DNA of 64,000 nucleotides from Colwellia sp. 1_MG-2023 (GCF_030546755.1 NZ_JAUOPE010000006.1:1-64000), one strand, 5' to 3'; positions 15,071-25,815 are shown, numbered from the stretch's first letter. Numbers and translations are program-made. Notes: a model not told the origin generated them from the letters alone.

Positions 15071-17881
15071 ATGGGGATTAAAGGAATGCCAACCAAAAAA
15101 ATATTAGCTTTTGGTATTAGTGTTTTACTGAGTGGATCTATAGTTGCTGCGCAATCGAGTAGTAATGAGCCGTTTGAAAATGCGTTAAAAAGTTTTTACA
15201 TGGAAGACTTGAATGCCGCGGTTATTCATCTAAAAAATGCTTTAAAAAACAATCCAAAACATTTGCCATCTCGTATTCTTATGGCTGAAATATTAATTGC
15301 TCAAGGTGATGGCGCGGGAGCTGAAATCGAGTTGGAGTTTGCTGAACAAGGCAATGCTGATGATAAAAAAATTCTTTTGTTGATGCTTGAGGCTTATTTA
15401 TTACAAAATAAATTTGACCAAGTCATCGATAAAGCTATCCCTTTACCTGAAAGCGATAAATTATCTAGTGATATATTGGTTTTAAAAGGTCGTGCCTTAT
15501 TTAATAAAAACAATGCGGTATTGGCGAAAGAAGAATATGAAAATGCGTTAAAATTAAATCCCAAAAATCCCGATGCGTTACTTGGCTTAGCTCAGGTTGC
15601 TTATAAAAGAAATCAATTTGATGACGCGCTTAAAAACATTCAACATACGCTTGAGCTTGCGCCTCTAAATACGAATGCGATGCAAATAAAGGCAAGTATT
15701 CATCAGATTCAAGGTGATATTGAACTGGCAGTTAAAGCGATTAGTGAAGCAATCTCTATTAATGCTAAACACTTTCCTGCTTTATTGACGAGAGCTAGTA
15801 TTTATATTGAGCAACAAAAATTTACGGAAGGATTGGCTGACGTCAATGTTATCTTAAAAGATATTCCTAACGAACCTAGGGCTAATTATTTAAAAGCAAT
15901 TATTACTAATGCCCTAGGGTTATCAGAAGAGTTCTCTAAAACGACAAGTCATCTTGATATCGTTTTAACTGGTATGCCTGATGACATAATGAAAGAAAAC
16001 CCGATTTATTATTATTTAGCGGGCCTCGTTAATTTTAATCAAGGGGAGTTCTTAAAAGCACAAGATGATTTACGTGATTATTTAAGCATAGTTAGTGATG
16101 ATATTCGTGCGATTAAGTTAATTGCCCAAGTAGAGTTCGCTTTGAATGAAGCCTATTCTGCAAAGAATCACTTAATTAAAGCGCGATTATTAGATCCTGA
16201 TGATGTCCAAATTTGGTCTTTACTTGGAAAGGCTTATCATTTGACAGGTGAAGTTGAAAAAGCTGAGTTATATTTTGCTGATGTTGTGAAAGCTTTACCA
16301 TTATCAGCAAATGCTTTTTTAGACTTAGGTAATCTTCAATTAAATATGGGGCAAACGAATAAAGCTATTGAAAACCTTGTTAAGGCGAAAGAGCTTTCTC
16401 AAGATAATCCTCAATTTACCTTTAAATTATCTCAAGCCTATCAGCAATCGAAACAGTTTGAAAAAGCATTAGATATAATCGTGACGTTAATTAACGCTGA
16501 TCCGAATAGTAGTTTCCTTTATTTACAACAAGGAACTTTACTAGGCACACTTAACAAGCATATAGAAGCAAGAGAAAGTTTTAATCAAGCTTTAAGTTTA
16601 GATGAGAATAATATTGAAGCTATTGTACACCTTTCTCGAATGGATATGATTGAAGGTAAGGTGACAAATGCAAGAACAAGACTGTTAGCAAAACTGGAAA
16701 CTTTTCCAGAGCAAGCGATGTTATTAGTAGAATTAGGTAATACGTTTACGCAAAAAAGTGAGATTGACCAAGCAAGAAATTATTATGAAAAAGCGTATAG
16801 TTTAAATAGAGATAGCACACTCGCTGTAAACAAAGTGCTCGATATTTACTCTGCAAAGAATGATATTGAAAAATCTATCAGTGTCGCAGCAGAATTTATT
16901 TCGAGAAATAATAAAAATGCTCAAATTCAACAAAGGTTAGCCGGATTTTACTTAGCCAATAAAAAGTTTGACAAAGCAACCAACTCATTTCAATTAGCCG
17001 TAAAACATGCCGCTGATAAATCCGCAATGTTATCGGCTTTTGCTGATGCACAACTCCAAATGAGAAACCCTGAAGCAGCAATTGGAAATCTTCAAAAGGC
17101 GATTGCTTGGAACGAAAACCACATCAGTGCTTATCTAAAATTAATAGGTTTATTAGCAAGAAATAATCATGAAGAAGAAGCGTTTAGGGTAATTAATAGT
17201 TTAACGACTAAAATTGAATTCCCTGCGTTAATACTTGCACTAAAGGGCGATGTTTTTTTACAAATAGAAAAATATTCTGAAGCAGAAAAATTTTACCGTG
17301 AATCTTTAGTTCTGGATCAATCACAAAAAACAATATTAAGTTTATCTCAGGCATTGATCGCGCAGAATAAACTTGATGAAGCTATTGATATTTTGACTGA
17401 ACGGCATGCTAAAGGCCCTAAAAACACTGTGATTGCCATTGCTTTAGCTGACACATATGTATTGAATGATCAGGTTAAAAAAGCAGCCGAACTTTATGAT
17501 AGTCAAATTGAATTAAATGGCTCAATGCCAATACTATTAAATAATGCATCAATCGTTAATATCTCGCTTGGCGAAACAGATAAAGCGCTTAAATTTGCAA
17601 AGCAAGCATTTGAAAAGTTGCCTAATAACGTCGCGATAATGGATACAATGGCTTGGGCATACACTAAGTCTAAACAACCTGAAAAAGCCTTAAACCTATT
17701 TCGAAATGCGCTAGCAATAGAATCAGATAATGCCGAAATTAAGTATCATCTTGCAGTAAATTTAGTGATGCTGAAACGTGAAAATGAAGCGATTAAATAT
17801 CTGAAGGAAGCTACAGGCTCTTCGCAAGATTTTTCTGAAAAAGAACATGCAAAAAAATTATTAGTTAAATTAGAATCTTAA
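15071..17881 (+). CDS. prsT: PEP-CTERM system TPR-repeat protein PrsT
   Basis: A 936-residue exported TPR protein. The start is uncertain: TTG at 15053, ATG at 15071 and ATG at 15086 all leave a good signal peptide (cleavage near IVAAQ). The rest is some twenty tetratricopeptide repeats, with blocks such as AVIHLKNALKNNPKHLPSR, AQGDGAGAE and ALLGLAQVAYKRNQFDDAL. This layout and the opening block match PrsT of the exosortase/PEP-CTERM system. Known PrsT proteins are often lipoproteins; I see no lipobox cysteine here. It is a likely periplasmic scaffold for polysaccharide export or protein sorting. Confidence 0.83.
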   Translation: MGIKGMPTKKILAFGISVLLSGSIVAAQSSSNEPFENALKSFYMEDLNAAVIHLKNALKNNPKHLPSRILMAEILIAQGDGAGAEIELEFAEQGNADDKKILLLMLEAYLLQNKFDQVIDKAIPLPESDKLSSDILVLKGRALFNKNNAVLAKEEYENALKLNPKNPDALLGLAQVAYKRNQFDDALKNIQHTLELAPLNTNAMQIKASIHQIQGDIELAVKAISEAISINAKHFPALLTRASIYIEQQKFTEGLADVNVILKDIPNEPRANYLKAIITNALGLSEEFSKTTSHLDIVLTGMPDDIMKENPIYYYLAGLVNFNQGEFLKAQDDLRDYLSIVSDDIRAIKLIAQVEFALNEAYSAKNHLIKARLLDPDDVQIWSLLGKAYHLTGEVEKAELYFADVVKALPLSANAFLDLGNLQLNMGQTNKAIENLVKAKELSQDNPQFTFKLSQAYQQSKQFEKALDIIVTLINADPNSSFLYLQQGTLLGTLNKHIEARESFNQALSLDENNIEAIVHLSRMDMIEGKVTNARTRLLAKLETFPEQAMLLVELGNTFTQKSEIDQARNYYEKAYSLNRDSTLAVNKVLDIYSAKNDIEKSISVAAEFISRNNKNAQIQQRLAGFYLANKKFDKATNSFQLAVKHAADKSAMLSAFADAQLQMRNPEAAIGNLQKAIAWNENHISAYLKLIGLLARNNHEEEAFRVINSLTTKIEFPALILALKGDVFLQIEKYSEAEKFYRESLVLDQSQKTILSLSQALIAQNKLDEAIDILTERHAKGPKNTVIAIALADTYVLNDQVKKAAELYDSQIELNGSMPILLNNASIVNISLGETDKALKFAKQAFEKLPNNVAIMDTMAWAYTKSKQPEKALNLFRNALAIESDNAEIKYHLAVNLVMLKRENEAIKYLKEATGSSQDFSEKEHAKKLLVKLES

Positions 17882-17910
17882 CAATATTAAACAGTATAAA
17901 AACATTTAAA

Positions 17911-17946
17911 AAAAGTGAGGCTATTATCTAAATAGCCTCACTTTTT
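17911..17946. terminator. Bidirectional Rho-independent terminator
   Basis: A perfect 15-bp stem AAAAGTGAGGCTATT / AATAGCCTCACTTTT with loop ATCTA, between convergent prsT and the M49-like gene. Confidence 0.92.
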
Positions 17947-17948
17947 AT

Positions 17949-19601
17949 TTATAACCCAAGTACTTTCTTACCTTGTTCAAATACAATATCTACAGGAACA
18001 TTACCGGCTGATAATTTCGCAAGATCTTGTGCGAGTTGCTCACCGATAACACCGCTTTCATCAACTAGCTTTTGTACACCTTGGTAATCGCCATCACCTT
18101 GTATTGTTAATATCAGCGAGGAAAGTGAATCAATTGCTTCTGTCATTTTTTCCATGTTTACCGCATATAAACCTTGTTCATTGCGGGTAAATGCGCCGTG
18201 TTCAGCAAAGTAATTAAATCTGACCATGTTCGCTTTACCATGCGCTGAACTTGCGCCAAAGCGTACCGAGCGGAATATTCCTGCTAAAAAGGTGGTGTAG
18301 TAGTCAGCTAATTCACCTTCAGTGATTGCCTTCTTCTCAAGCAATTGACTGATCATATATAAACCAAGAATATCAGCTTTGCCTTCTTCTAAGGCCGAAG
18401 CATGTTCTTTCAAAGCTTGTCTGACGGTACCTTTGTTATTTATAGTATTTTTAATGCCTAAACCATGTGCTACTTCATGAAACATAGTGTTAGCAAAAAA
18501 GGCGTTAAAAGTTACGTTTTCACGTTGCTCTGGCACAATTAACATTTGAGCAATAGGTTGCATGATTGCATCATATTTTGCTCGCATTGCGTTTTTAAGT
18601 TGTAAACGCCTAGTACCTTTTTCTAATTGAACTTGTTCATCATTTGGCAAGTTTATCGCGATTGTTTTACCACCTGAATTTGCATGGCCTGAAACATAAA
18701 CCACATCATAGGCATTTAAATCTGCATCAGAGCCAGGCGTTTCTTTCTTATACTTTTTATTTACCGGTAAACCTTTTTGTAGTTCAGGTAAATAGGCCGC
18801 ATATTTTGCGAGTTTTTCACTCCATGCCATATCTTTCACAAGGACATATGACTCAAAAGCAGCTCGATAACCATATAATTGGTCTTCATACGTTTCAATA
18901 GGACCAATTACTACATCGATTGGATTGTTTTTCATGTCCATCCAAGCAAAATCTGATGCTTGATAATCATCGGTTCTTAATGCTTGCGCGCGCATTTTTA
19001 AATATTGTGCAAATTCTTTGTCTTGAGCAAAAGTTGCGGCTTTTTCTAAAATAACGGCTATTCGATTTAGCTCATCACTATAAAGCTCTGAATAAGCAAT
19101 GGAAGTTAACTTACCATTATCATCTCTTTTTATAACCGAGTACAAACCGGTTTTATCGTCAACATTAGATTGCTCAAACTCTGCTTTTGTCATATCTGCA
19201 GGGTAGAATTGTGCACCTAATGGTTTTGCATCTACGCCGGCAATAAAAGCTTTATCACCATTTAATCGATCCCATGGACCGTAATTGATTTGTGCGAACT
19301 GTTTGACTTGCTCATTGGTGATTTTTGCTAGGAAGCTATCTTTATCTTCACCAAAGGCTTGTTGCCAGTATAAGCCATCAATAATATCCGACGCTTCTAT
19401 TAAGAATGAAAGCATTTGTTTTTGATCAGATGTTAAATGTGAAATATCACTGGAAAGTTTGACGGTTTTATAAATATCAAGCTTGTTTTCATATTCAGGA
19501 ATAAGCTCTACGGTTTGGTTATTGGTTGGGGTTTGTTCTATACAACCTGTAAGAGATGACGTTGCTAAAACAACAATTGCTGCAATTTTTGAAAGTTTCA
19601 T
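17949..19601 (-). CDS. M49-like zinc peptidase lipoprotein (DPP III related)
   Basis: A 550-residue predicted lipoprotein: the leader ends SLTGC, giving a lipobox cysteine at about residue 20. A zinc motif FHEVAHGLG lies near residue 373 and a second block, ALEEGKADILGLYMI, near 400-414 supplies the third ligand. True dipeptidyl peptidase III has HEXXGH and EECRAD; the HEXXH and EEGKAD form here recalls the related metallohydrolases fused to Nudix domains in plants. It probably cleaves peptides at the inner or outer membrane. Activity and specificity are inferred only. Confidence 0.78.
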   Translation of the reverse strand: MKLSKIAAIVVLATSSLTGCIEQTPTNNQTVELIPEYENKLDIYKTVKLSSDISHLTSDQKQMLSFLIEASDIIDGLYWQQAFGEDKDSFLAKITNEQVKQFAQINYGPWDRLNGDKAFIAGVDAKPLGAQFYPADMTKAEFEQSNVDDKTGLYSVIKRDDNGKLTSIAYSELYSDELNRIAVILEKAATFAQDKEFAQYLKMRAQALRTDDYQASDFAWMDMKNNPIDVVIGPIETYEDQLYGYRAAFESYVLVKDMAWSEKLAKYAAYLPELQKGLPVNKKYKKETPGSDADLNAYDVVYVSGHANSGGKTIAINLPNDEQVQLEKGTRRLQLKNAMRAKYDAIMQPIAQMLIVPEQRENVTFNAFFANTMFHEVAHGLGIKNTINNKGTVRQALKEHASALEEGKADILGLYMISQLLEKKAITEGELADYYTTFLAGIFRSVRFGASSAHGKANMVRFNYFAEHGAFTRNEQGLYAVNMEKMTEAIDSLSSLILTIQGDGDYQGVQKLVDESGVIGEQLAQDLAKLSAGNVPVDIVFEQGKKVLGL

Positions 19602-19713
19602 GATCTAACCTTTTTGTAATTATTGGTTAGAGACTAAAAAAATATAAGACTAATGGCAACCGTTATAAGTGAATATGCGAATCTTTATGGGAGGAACTTG
19701 AATTTAGGCGAAA

Positions 19714-19740
19714 AAAAAGCCGGCAATTGCCGGCTTTTTA
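19714..19740 (-). terminator. Rho-independent terminator of rpsT
   Basis: A perfect 11-bp stem AAAAAGCCGGC / GCCGGCTTTTT with an AATT loop; it can work in both directions. Confidence 0.92.
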
Positions 19741-19759
19741 CAAATTTAATTCAAAAAAA

Positions 19760-20020
19760 TTAAAGTGCTTTAATAGCTGCGTTTAAACGACTTTTGCTAC
19801 GTGCTGCTTTATTCTTATGAATAAGACCTTTACTTGCGTAACGGTCAAGAATTGGTGTCGCTGCAACAAATTCTGCTGTTGCAGTTTCTTTGTCACCGGC
19901 TTCAATTGCAGCGTTAACTTTCTTTAATAAAGTACGCATCATTGAGCGACGACTTGCATTGTGTTGACGGCGCTTTTCTGATTGTGTTGCGCGCTTCTTA
20001 GCTTGCTTTGAATTAGCCAA
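19760..20020 (-). CDS. rpsT: 30S ribosomal protein S20
   Basis: An 86-residue basic ribosomal protein with the family start [21 protein letters not shown] and the end block [16 protein letters not shown]. It binds 16S rRNA early in 30S assembly. Translation begins at a TTG codon (complement of 20018-20020) with AGGAG nearby; no ATG is available. E. coli rpsT also uses UUG, which matters for its autogenous control, so the same regulation is plausible. It is transcribed divergently from murJ, as in Vibrio, Shewanella and Pseudomonas. Confidence 0.97.
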   Translation of the reverse strand: MANSKQAKKRATQSEKRRQHNASRRSMMRTLLKKVNAAIEAGDKETATAEFVAATPILDRYASKGLIHKNKAARSKSRLNAAIKAL

Positions 20021-20267
20021 GGTGAACTCCTAAAATGATTAAATATAGCCTAAATTTAAGGCGACGAAATATGCCTTTTTTTCAGCGTATTGTCAAACCT
20101 TTTCGATGTTTTATTTTAACTTGTTCCTATGTTTCATCGCAAGCCTTTACTGAGTTTTTTACATAACAAACAAATTTCTCATGACTCAAGGGAATAATGA
20201 CTTGTTTAACAAGGTAAAAACAACGCATAATTCTATTATAAAAATAAGTGTTTTATTTGAGGGTATC

Positions 20268-21839
20268 TTGAGTCGAAAATTAGTTAAATCAGGCTTGATA
20301 GTGAGTGCAATGACTTTAGTATCAAGAGTGCTGGGGTTGGTCAGAGACGTTGTTATTGCCAATTTGATGGGAGCCGGTGCTTCCGCGGATGCGTTTTTCT
20401 TTGCTAATAAAATACCTAATTTTCTGAGGCGCCTTTTTGCAGAAGGTGCGTTTGCTCAATCCTTTGTACCTGTATTAAGTGAATATCATCAAAATGATCT
20501 GGATAATAAAACACAAGAAACCCGAAAATTAATAGGCCAAGTTTCAGGAACCTTAGGTGTCATCATTACCTTAGTGACTTTATTTGGCATGATTGCTTCA
20601 CCGTTAATTGTAATGTTGTTTGGTCCTGGATTTTACATGGAGTCTATTCAACAAGAAGGCAGTGAAAAGTTTGACTTGGCTTCAAGCTTATTAAAAATCA
20701 CTTTTCCTTATTTATGGTTTATTAGTTTAACTGCGCTTTCAGGTGCTATTTTAAACACCTATGGGCGATTTGCTGTGTCGTCTTTCACGCCGGTATTACT
20801 AAATGTCTGCATTATTTCAATGGCAATATTTGGGCATGATTGGTTTGAAAGTCCTGAATATGCATTGGCGTGGGGCGTTTTTCTTGGCGGATTGGTGCAG
20901 TTTCTTTTTCAGTTGCCGTTTTTATATCGCTCAGGAGCCTTAGTTAAGCCTACGTGGGGGTGGCGAACGAAAGGCGTGAATAAGATTAGAAAACTGATGG
21001 CACCGGCTTTATTCGGTGTTTCTGTTACGCAAATAAATTTATTACTTGATACGCAAATTGCCACGTTATTAGTTACAGGCTCTGTTAGTTGGCTTTATTA
21101 TGCTGATAGATTATTAGAGTTTCCTTTAGGGCTTTTTGGTATTGGCATCGCTACAGTTATATTACCTAGTTTAGCTAAGCTTCATACTCAGAAAAGCCAT
21201 GATGAGTTTTCTTTGACCATAGATTGGGGCATTAAAATTATTAACCTTTTTGGTTGGCCAGCGTTAGTGGGCTTAATGGTATTAGCTCAGCCGATTATTA
21301 TGATCCTTTTTATGCGAGGTGAATTTACTCAATTCCATGTTGTACAGGTTTCTTTTGCGTTATTCGCCTATCTTTCTGGGTTAGTTAGCTTTATGTTTAT
21401 TAAAGTATTAGCTCCTGGATATTATGCTAGGCAAGATACAAAAACCCCAGTAAAAATTGGCATTAAAGCTATGGTTGCTAACATGGCGTTTAATATTATT
21501 TTAGCGCCATTTTTCGGCTATGTTGGCTTAGCTTTAGCTACGACTTTATCGGCCAGTTTAAATGCTTATTGGTTATATAGTGGGTTGAAAACGCAAAATG
21601 TATATTGCTTAACGACAGCTGCAAAAACACTCATCGCTAAAGTGGTTTTATCATCAATTGTGATGGCATTCGTTGTTTATTACTTATCACCACCTTTTGA
21701 AAGTTGGTTAGCCTTTTCCTTTATCGAGCAAATTTTACAATTAATCTTTTGTATTTTTTGTGGGGGAATTTGTTACTTTGTTTCGATACTTTTGTTAGGG
21801 GTACGATTTAAAGATTTTAAGGTAATTTCAACAAAGTAA
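20268..21839 (+). CDS. murJ: Lipid II flippase MurJ
   Basis: A polytopic membrane protein of about 523 residues with some fourteen hydrophobic segments. The N-terminal TLVSRVLGLVRDVVIANLMG, ADAFFFANKIPNFLRRLFAE and GAFAQSFVPVL are hallmark MurJ blocks. It flips lipid II for peptidoglycan synthesis. The frame is open from an ATG at 20181, but I prefer the TTG at 20268 with GAGG just upstream, because the resulting N-terminus aligns with E. coli MurJ and the extra 29 residues look non-conserved. It heads the murJ-ribF-ileS-lspA-fkpB-ispH block. Confidence 0.93.
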   Translation: MSRKLVKSGLIVSAMTLVSRVLGLVRDVVIANLMGAGASADAFFFANKIPNFLRRLFAEGAFAQSFVPVLSEYHQNDLDNKTQETRKLIGQVSGTLGVIITLVTLFGMIASPLIVMLFGPGFYMESIQQEGSEKFDLASSLLKITFPYLWFISLTALSGAILNTYGRFAVSSFTPVLLNVCIISMAIFGHDWFESPEYALAWGVFLGGLVQFLFQLPFLYRSGALVKPTWGWRTKGVNKIRKLMAPALFGVSVTQINLLLDTQIATLLVTGSVSWLYYADRLLEFPLGLFGIGIATVILPSLAKLHTQKSHDEFSLTIDWGIKIINLFGWPALVGLMVLAQPIIMILFMRGEFTQFHVVQVSFALFAYLSGLVSFMFIKVLAPGYYARQDTKTPVKIGIKAMVANMAFNIILAPFFGYVGLALATTLSASLNAYWLYSGLKTQNVYCLTTAAKTLIAKVVLSSIVMAFVVYYLSPPFESWLAFSFIEQILQLIFCIFCGGICYFVSILLLGVRFKDFKVISTK

Positions 21840-21891
21840 AAAAATTACTAACAAATTTCGCTCAAGTGCTGATTCTTACTAATGACTACGC

Positions 21892-21897
21892 TATAAT
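21892..21897 (+). promoter_or_regulatory. Possible -10 box upstream of ribF
   Basis: A perfect TATAAT occurs about 75 bases before ribF. A matching -35 hexamer is poor, so an internal promoter for ribF-ileS is only suggested. Confidence 0.35.
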
Positions 21898-21972
21898 TCG
21901 TCGATTTTTTAGGTAAAGTTGCTTTTCTTTTTTAGAAAATAACGAATAAGGTTAGAAAGGTTTGTTGGTTTA

Positions 21973-22923
21973 ATGCAGTTAATACGTGGTATCCACAATA
22001 TAAAGTCAGTCGAAGATTCGATTGATAGTAAAGGCTGTGTACTAACCATTGGTAATTTTGACGGCGTTCATTTAGGCCATCAACAAGTCATTAAAGCGCT
22101 CGTGGAAAAAGCTAAGCGTTTAAATTGTATTGCTACGGTTTTGGTGTTTGAACCTCAACCACAAGAGTTATTTTCACCTGAATCAGCGCCTGCGCGCTTA
22201 ACACGATTAAGAGATAAGTATGTTTTACTTGAGCGTTTAGGTGTTGAACGTTTAATTTGTGTTAACTTTAATCAAAAATTTGCTCAGTTAACGGCAAAAG
22301 ATTTTGTTGAAAAATTATTGGTTGAACAATTAAATGTCAAATATTTGATTATTGGTGATGATTTTCATTTTGGTAAAAATCGTCGAGGAAATTTTGAGAC
22401 GTTATGTGATGCAGGTAAACGTTTTGATTTTGGTGTTTCTGATACCGCAAGTTATAAAGTATCAGCGTGTAGAATAAGTAGTACGGAAATACGTAAAGCA
22501 CTTGAAAATAATCACTTAAAAGCAGCAGAGCAAATGTTAGGTCGGCCATATTCTATTATTGGTCGAGTGTTTCATGGCGATAAAAGAGGGCGTGAATTAG
22601 GTTTTCCAACCGCTAATGTTTTGTTGAAAAGGCGAGTATCGCCTGTATCGGGTGTGTATGTTGTCAAAGTAAATACGCATGACGGTGACTTTTTTGGCGT
22701 GGCGAATATAGGTTCAAGGCCTACCGTGTCAGGTATTAGACAACAGTTAGAAGTTCATATTTTTAATTTTCAACAAGATATTTATGGACAATCTATAGAA
22801 GTGGTTTTATTGCATAAACTACGCGAAGAACAGCGTTTTAATTCGCTTGATGAATTAAAACAACAAATTAGTAAAGATAGTGAGCAAGCTTGGCAATTCA
22901 CGCAGGCTTTAAGCTTAGATTGA
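21973..22923 (+). CDS. ribF: Bifunctional riboflavin kinase / FAD synthetase
   Basis: A 316-residue two-domain enzyme. The N-terminal adenylyltransferase domain shows LTIGNFDGVHLGHQ (about residues 25-38) and GDDFHFGKNRRGNFE (near 126-140); the C-terminal kinase domain shows RGRELGFPTANV. It converts riboflavin to FMN and FMN to FAD in the cytoplasm. Size matches E. coli RibF (313 aa). It lies directly upstream of ileS, the conserved order. No FMN riboswitch is visible upstream. Confidence 0.97.
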   Translation: MQLIRGIHNIKSVEDSIDSKGCVLTIGNFDGVHLGHQQVIKALVEKAKRLNCIATVLVFEPQPQELFSPESAPARLTRLRDKYVLLERLGVERLICVNFNQKFAQLTAKDFVEKLLVEQLNVKYLIIGDDFHFGKNRRGNFETLCDAGKRFDFGVSDTASYKVSACRISSTEIRKALENNHLKAAEQMLGRPYSIIGRVFHGDKRGRELGFPTANVLLKRRVSPVSGVYVVKVNTHDGDFFGVANIGSRPTVSGIRQQLEVHIFNFQQDIYGQSIEVVLLHKLREEQRFNSLDELKQQISKDSEQAWQFTQALSLD

Positions 22924-22977
22924 TTAATATGCATGTTGGTGCGAACCAGCGAGATTAAATAACGGACCGTAATTTAA

Positions 22978-25815
22978 ATGAGTGATTATAAACATACATT
23001 GAATTTGCCAGATACTAAGTTTCCAATGAAAGGAAACATGGCAAATCGTGAACCGCAAATGTTAAAAGACTGGGGCGAAAAAGCGTTATACAGCAAAATT
23101 CGTGCGGCGAAAAAAGGTAAAAAATCTTTTATTTTGCATGATGGTCCTCCGTACGCAAACGGTAATATTCACTTAGGTCACTCAGTTAATAAAATTTTAA
23201 AAGACGTAATTGTTAAAGCAAAAACTTTGTCTGATTTTGATTCTCCTTATGTTCCAGGTTGGGATTGTCACGGTTTACCTATCGAATTAATGGTAGAGAA
23301 AAAAGTGGGCAAACCTGGGCATAAAGTCACTGCTGCGCAATTTCGCCAGAAATGTCGTGAATATGCCGCCAAACAAGTTGATGGCCAACGTGAAGACTTC
23401 AAACGCTTAGGTGTTTTTGGTGATTGGGAAAATCCATATTTAACCATGAACTTTGATACGGAAGCGAATATCATCCGTGCGCTAGGTAAAATTGCAGAAA
23501 ATGGTCACTTGCAACAAGGTTTTAAACCTGTGCATTGGTGTACAGACTGTGGTAGTGCTTTGGCTGAAGCTGAAGTTGAATATCAAGATAAAATGTCACC
23601 TGCCATTGATGTAAAATTTAATGTGGTAGATGAAGCGCTTGCTGATAAATTTTCTCACCCAGAAGGGCATGCCGGCGAAGGTCAAATTGGCGTAGTTATC
23701 TGGACCACTACTCCTTGGACTTTACCAGCAAACCGCGCTGTGTCAGTTCATCCTGACGTAGAATACTCATTAATTCAATATGAAAATGAACAGGGTAAAG
23801 CACGTTTAATTCTTGCGACAGATTTAGTTCAAGCTTGTATGGATCGTTTTGGTATTGAAAAATATCATGCCTTAGGTTTTGCTAAAGGTGCGGAGTTAGA
23901 TCGTGCTGAAGTTAAACATCCATTTTATGATTTTAACGTACCTATTATTTGTGGCGAACATGTTACCACTGATTCTGGTACTGGTTGTGTACATACTGCG
24001 CCTGGTCACGGTGTTGACGATTTTGTTGTTGGTAAAGCCTATAATCTTGAAGTTGCTAACCCTGTTGGTGCCAATGGGGTTTACCTTGAAGGCACTGAGC
24101 TTTTTGAAGGTCAGCATGTATTTAAAGCCAACGACAGTGTTGTTGAAGTATTAAAACAACATGGCGCGTTAATGCATCATCATGCTTATGAGCACTCTTA
24201 TCCTCATTGTTGGCGCCATAAAACGCCGATCATTTTCCGTGCGACTCCACAATGGTTTATTAGCATGGAAAAAGCAGGTTTGCGTCAAGAATCTTTAAAA
24301 GAAATAACTAAAACACAGTGGATCCCTGATTGGGGACAAAGCCGTATTGAGTCTATGGTTGAAGGTCGTCCAGATTGGTGTATTTCTCGTCAACGTACTT
24401 GGGGGGTTCCTATTGCATTATTTATCGATAAAGACACAGGTGCATTACATCCTCGTAGCATCGAACTTATCGAAGAAGTAGCAAAACGTGTAGAAAAAGA
24501 AGGTATTCAAGCGTGGTTTGATTTAGAAGCACGTGAATTGATTGGCGATGATGCAGAGCAATTTATTAAAGTTCCTGATACTTTAGATGTATGGTTTGAC
24601 TCTGGCACAACGCATTACTCTGTAGTAGATGCCCGTGAAGAGTTAAATGCAGGCGCTGATCTGTATTTAGAAGGTTCCGATCAACACCGTGGTTGGTTTA
24701 TGTCATCTATGATGTCTTCTGTTGCGATGAACGGCAAAGCTCCTTATAAACAAGTGTTAACGCATGGTTTTACGGTAGACGAGAAAGGCCATAAAATGTC
24801 GAAATCATTAGGTAATGTGATAACTCCTGATGAAATCACCAAGCAATATGGTGCTGATATTTTGCGTTTATGGGTTGCTTCGGTGAACTACACGCAAGAA
24901 ATTACCGTTTCTAAAGAAATTTTTAAACGTCAAGCGGATGCGTATCGCCGTATTCGTAATACGTCTCGATTCTTATTAGCGAATATTAATGGCTTCGAAC
25001 CAGCAAACCATTCAGTTGCTTTCGATGACATGGTCGCGTTAGATCGTTGGGTAGTGGCTAAAGCTGCTGAGTTACAAGCTGAAATTATTAACGCTTACGA
25101 TGAATATGAATTTCATCAAGTTGTTCATAAAATGATGAATTTCTGTACTAATGAACTTGGTGGTTTTTACTTAGATATCATTAAAGATAGACAATATACC
25201 GCAAAAGATACCAGTGTGGCGCGTCGTTCATGTCAAACGGCAATGTATTTAATTGCTGAAGCAATGACTCGTTGGATGGCGCCTATTTTGTCATTCACGG
25301 CTCAAGAAATTTGGACTGCTTTACCTGCACCAACTTCAGGTGAGCGTGATGAATTTGTTTTCACGAATGTTTGGTTTGATGGTTTAGCACCAATGGCTGG
25401 CAACAGTGAATTAAATAACGAATTTTGGAGCCAATTACTTCAAGTACGCGGTGAAGTAAACAAAGCTTTAGAGTTGGCGCGTAAAGAAAAACAAGTAGGT
25501 AAAGCACTGGAAGCAAAAGTGACCTTATATACTAATGAAACTTTAGCTGCTGTGTTAAATCACTTAGGTGATGAACTTCGTTTTGTGTTAATTACGTCAG
25601 CAGCCAATGTAGAGATTGTTTCTGAACAACCAGCCAATGCTAATGCTACTGAAATTGAAGGTTTATGGGTTAGTGTTGAACCTGCTGAAGGTCAAAAATG
25701 TGATCGTTGTTGGCATGTAACCACAGATGTGGGTCAACATTCTGCACATGAATTACTTTGTGGTCGTTGTATTACTAATGTTGATGGCGAAGGCGAAACA
25801 CGTAAATTTGCTTAA
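22978..25815 (+). CDS. ileS: Isoleucyl-tRNA synthetase
   Basis: A 945-residue class I synthetase charging tRNA-Ile. The HIGH-type motif is [13 protein letters not shown] (about residues 57-69), KMSKS lies in [11 protein letters not shown], the editing domain between them contains [13 protein letters not shown], and the C-terminal zinc ribbon has CDRCWHV and LLCGRC. Length matches E. coli (938 aa). It is 54 bases after ribF in the same operon. Confidence 0.98.
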   Translation: MSDYKHTLNLPDTKFPMKGNMANREPQMLKDWGEKALYSKIRAAKKGKKSFILHDGPPYANGNIHLGHSVNKILKDVIVKAKTLSDFDSPYVPGWDCHGLPIELMVEKKVGKPGHKVTAAQFRQKCREYAAKQVDGQREDFKRLGVFGDWENPYLTMNFDTEANIIRALGKIAENGHLQQGFKPVHWCTDCGSALAEAEVEYQDKMSPAIDVKFNVVDEALADKFSHPEGHAGEGQIGVVIWTTTPWTLPANRAVSVHPDVEYSLIQYENEQGKARLILATDLVQACMDRFGIEKYHALGFAKGAELDRAEVKHPFYDFNVPIICGEHVTTDSGTGCVHTAPGHGVDDFVVGKAYNLEVANPVGANGVYLEGTELFEGQHVFKANDSVVEVLKQHGALMHHHAYEHSYPHCWRHKTPIIFRATPQWFISMEKAGLRQESLKEITKTQWIPDWGQSRIESMVEGRPDWCISRQRTWGVPIALFIDKDTGALHPRSIELIEEVAKRVEKEGIQAWFDLEARELIGDDAEQFIKVPDTLDVWFDSGTTHYSVVDAREELNAGADLYLEGSDQHRGWFMSSMMSSVAMNGKAPYKQVLTHGFTVDEKGHKMSKSLGNVITPDEITKQYGADILRLWVASVNYTQEITVSKEIFKRQADAYRRIRNTSRFLLANINGFEPANHSVAFDDMVALDRWVVAKAAELQAEIINAYDEYEFHQVVHKMMNFCTNELGGFYLDIIKDRQYTAKDTSVARRSCQTAMYLIAEAMTRWMAPILSFTAQEIWTALPAPTSGERDEFVFTNVWFDGLAPMAGNSELNNEFWSQLLQVRGEVNKALELARKEKQVGKALEAKVTLYTNETLAAVLNHLGDELRFVLITSAANVEIVSEQPANANATEIEGLWVSVEPAEGQKCDRCWHVTTDVGQHSAHELLCGRCITNVDGEGETRKFA

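Noticed and set aside
15071-17881. Possible DNA repeat array
   Set aside because: The repeats are protein-level TPR units with little DNA identity, not a DNA repeat or CRISPR array.
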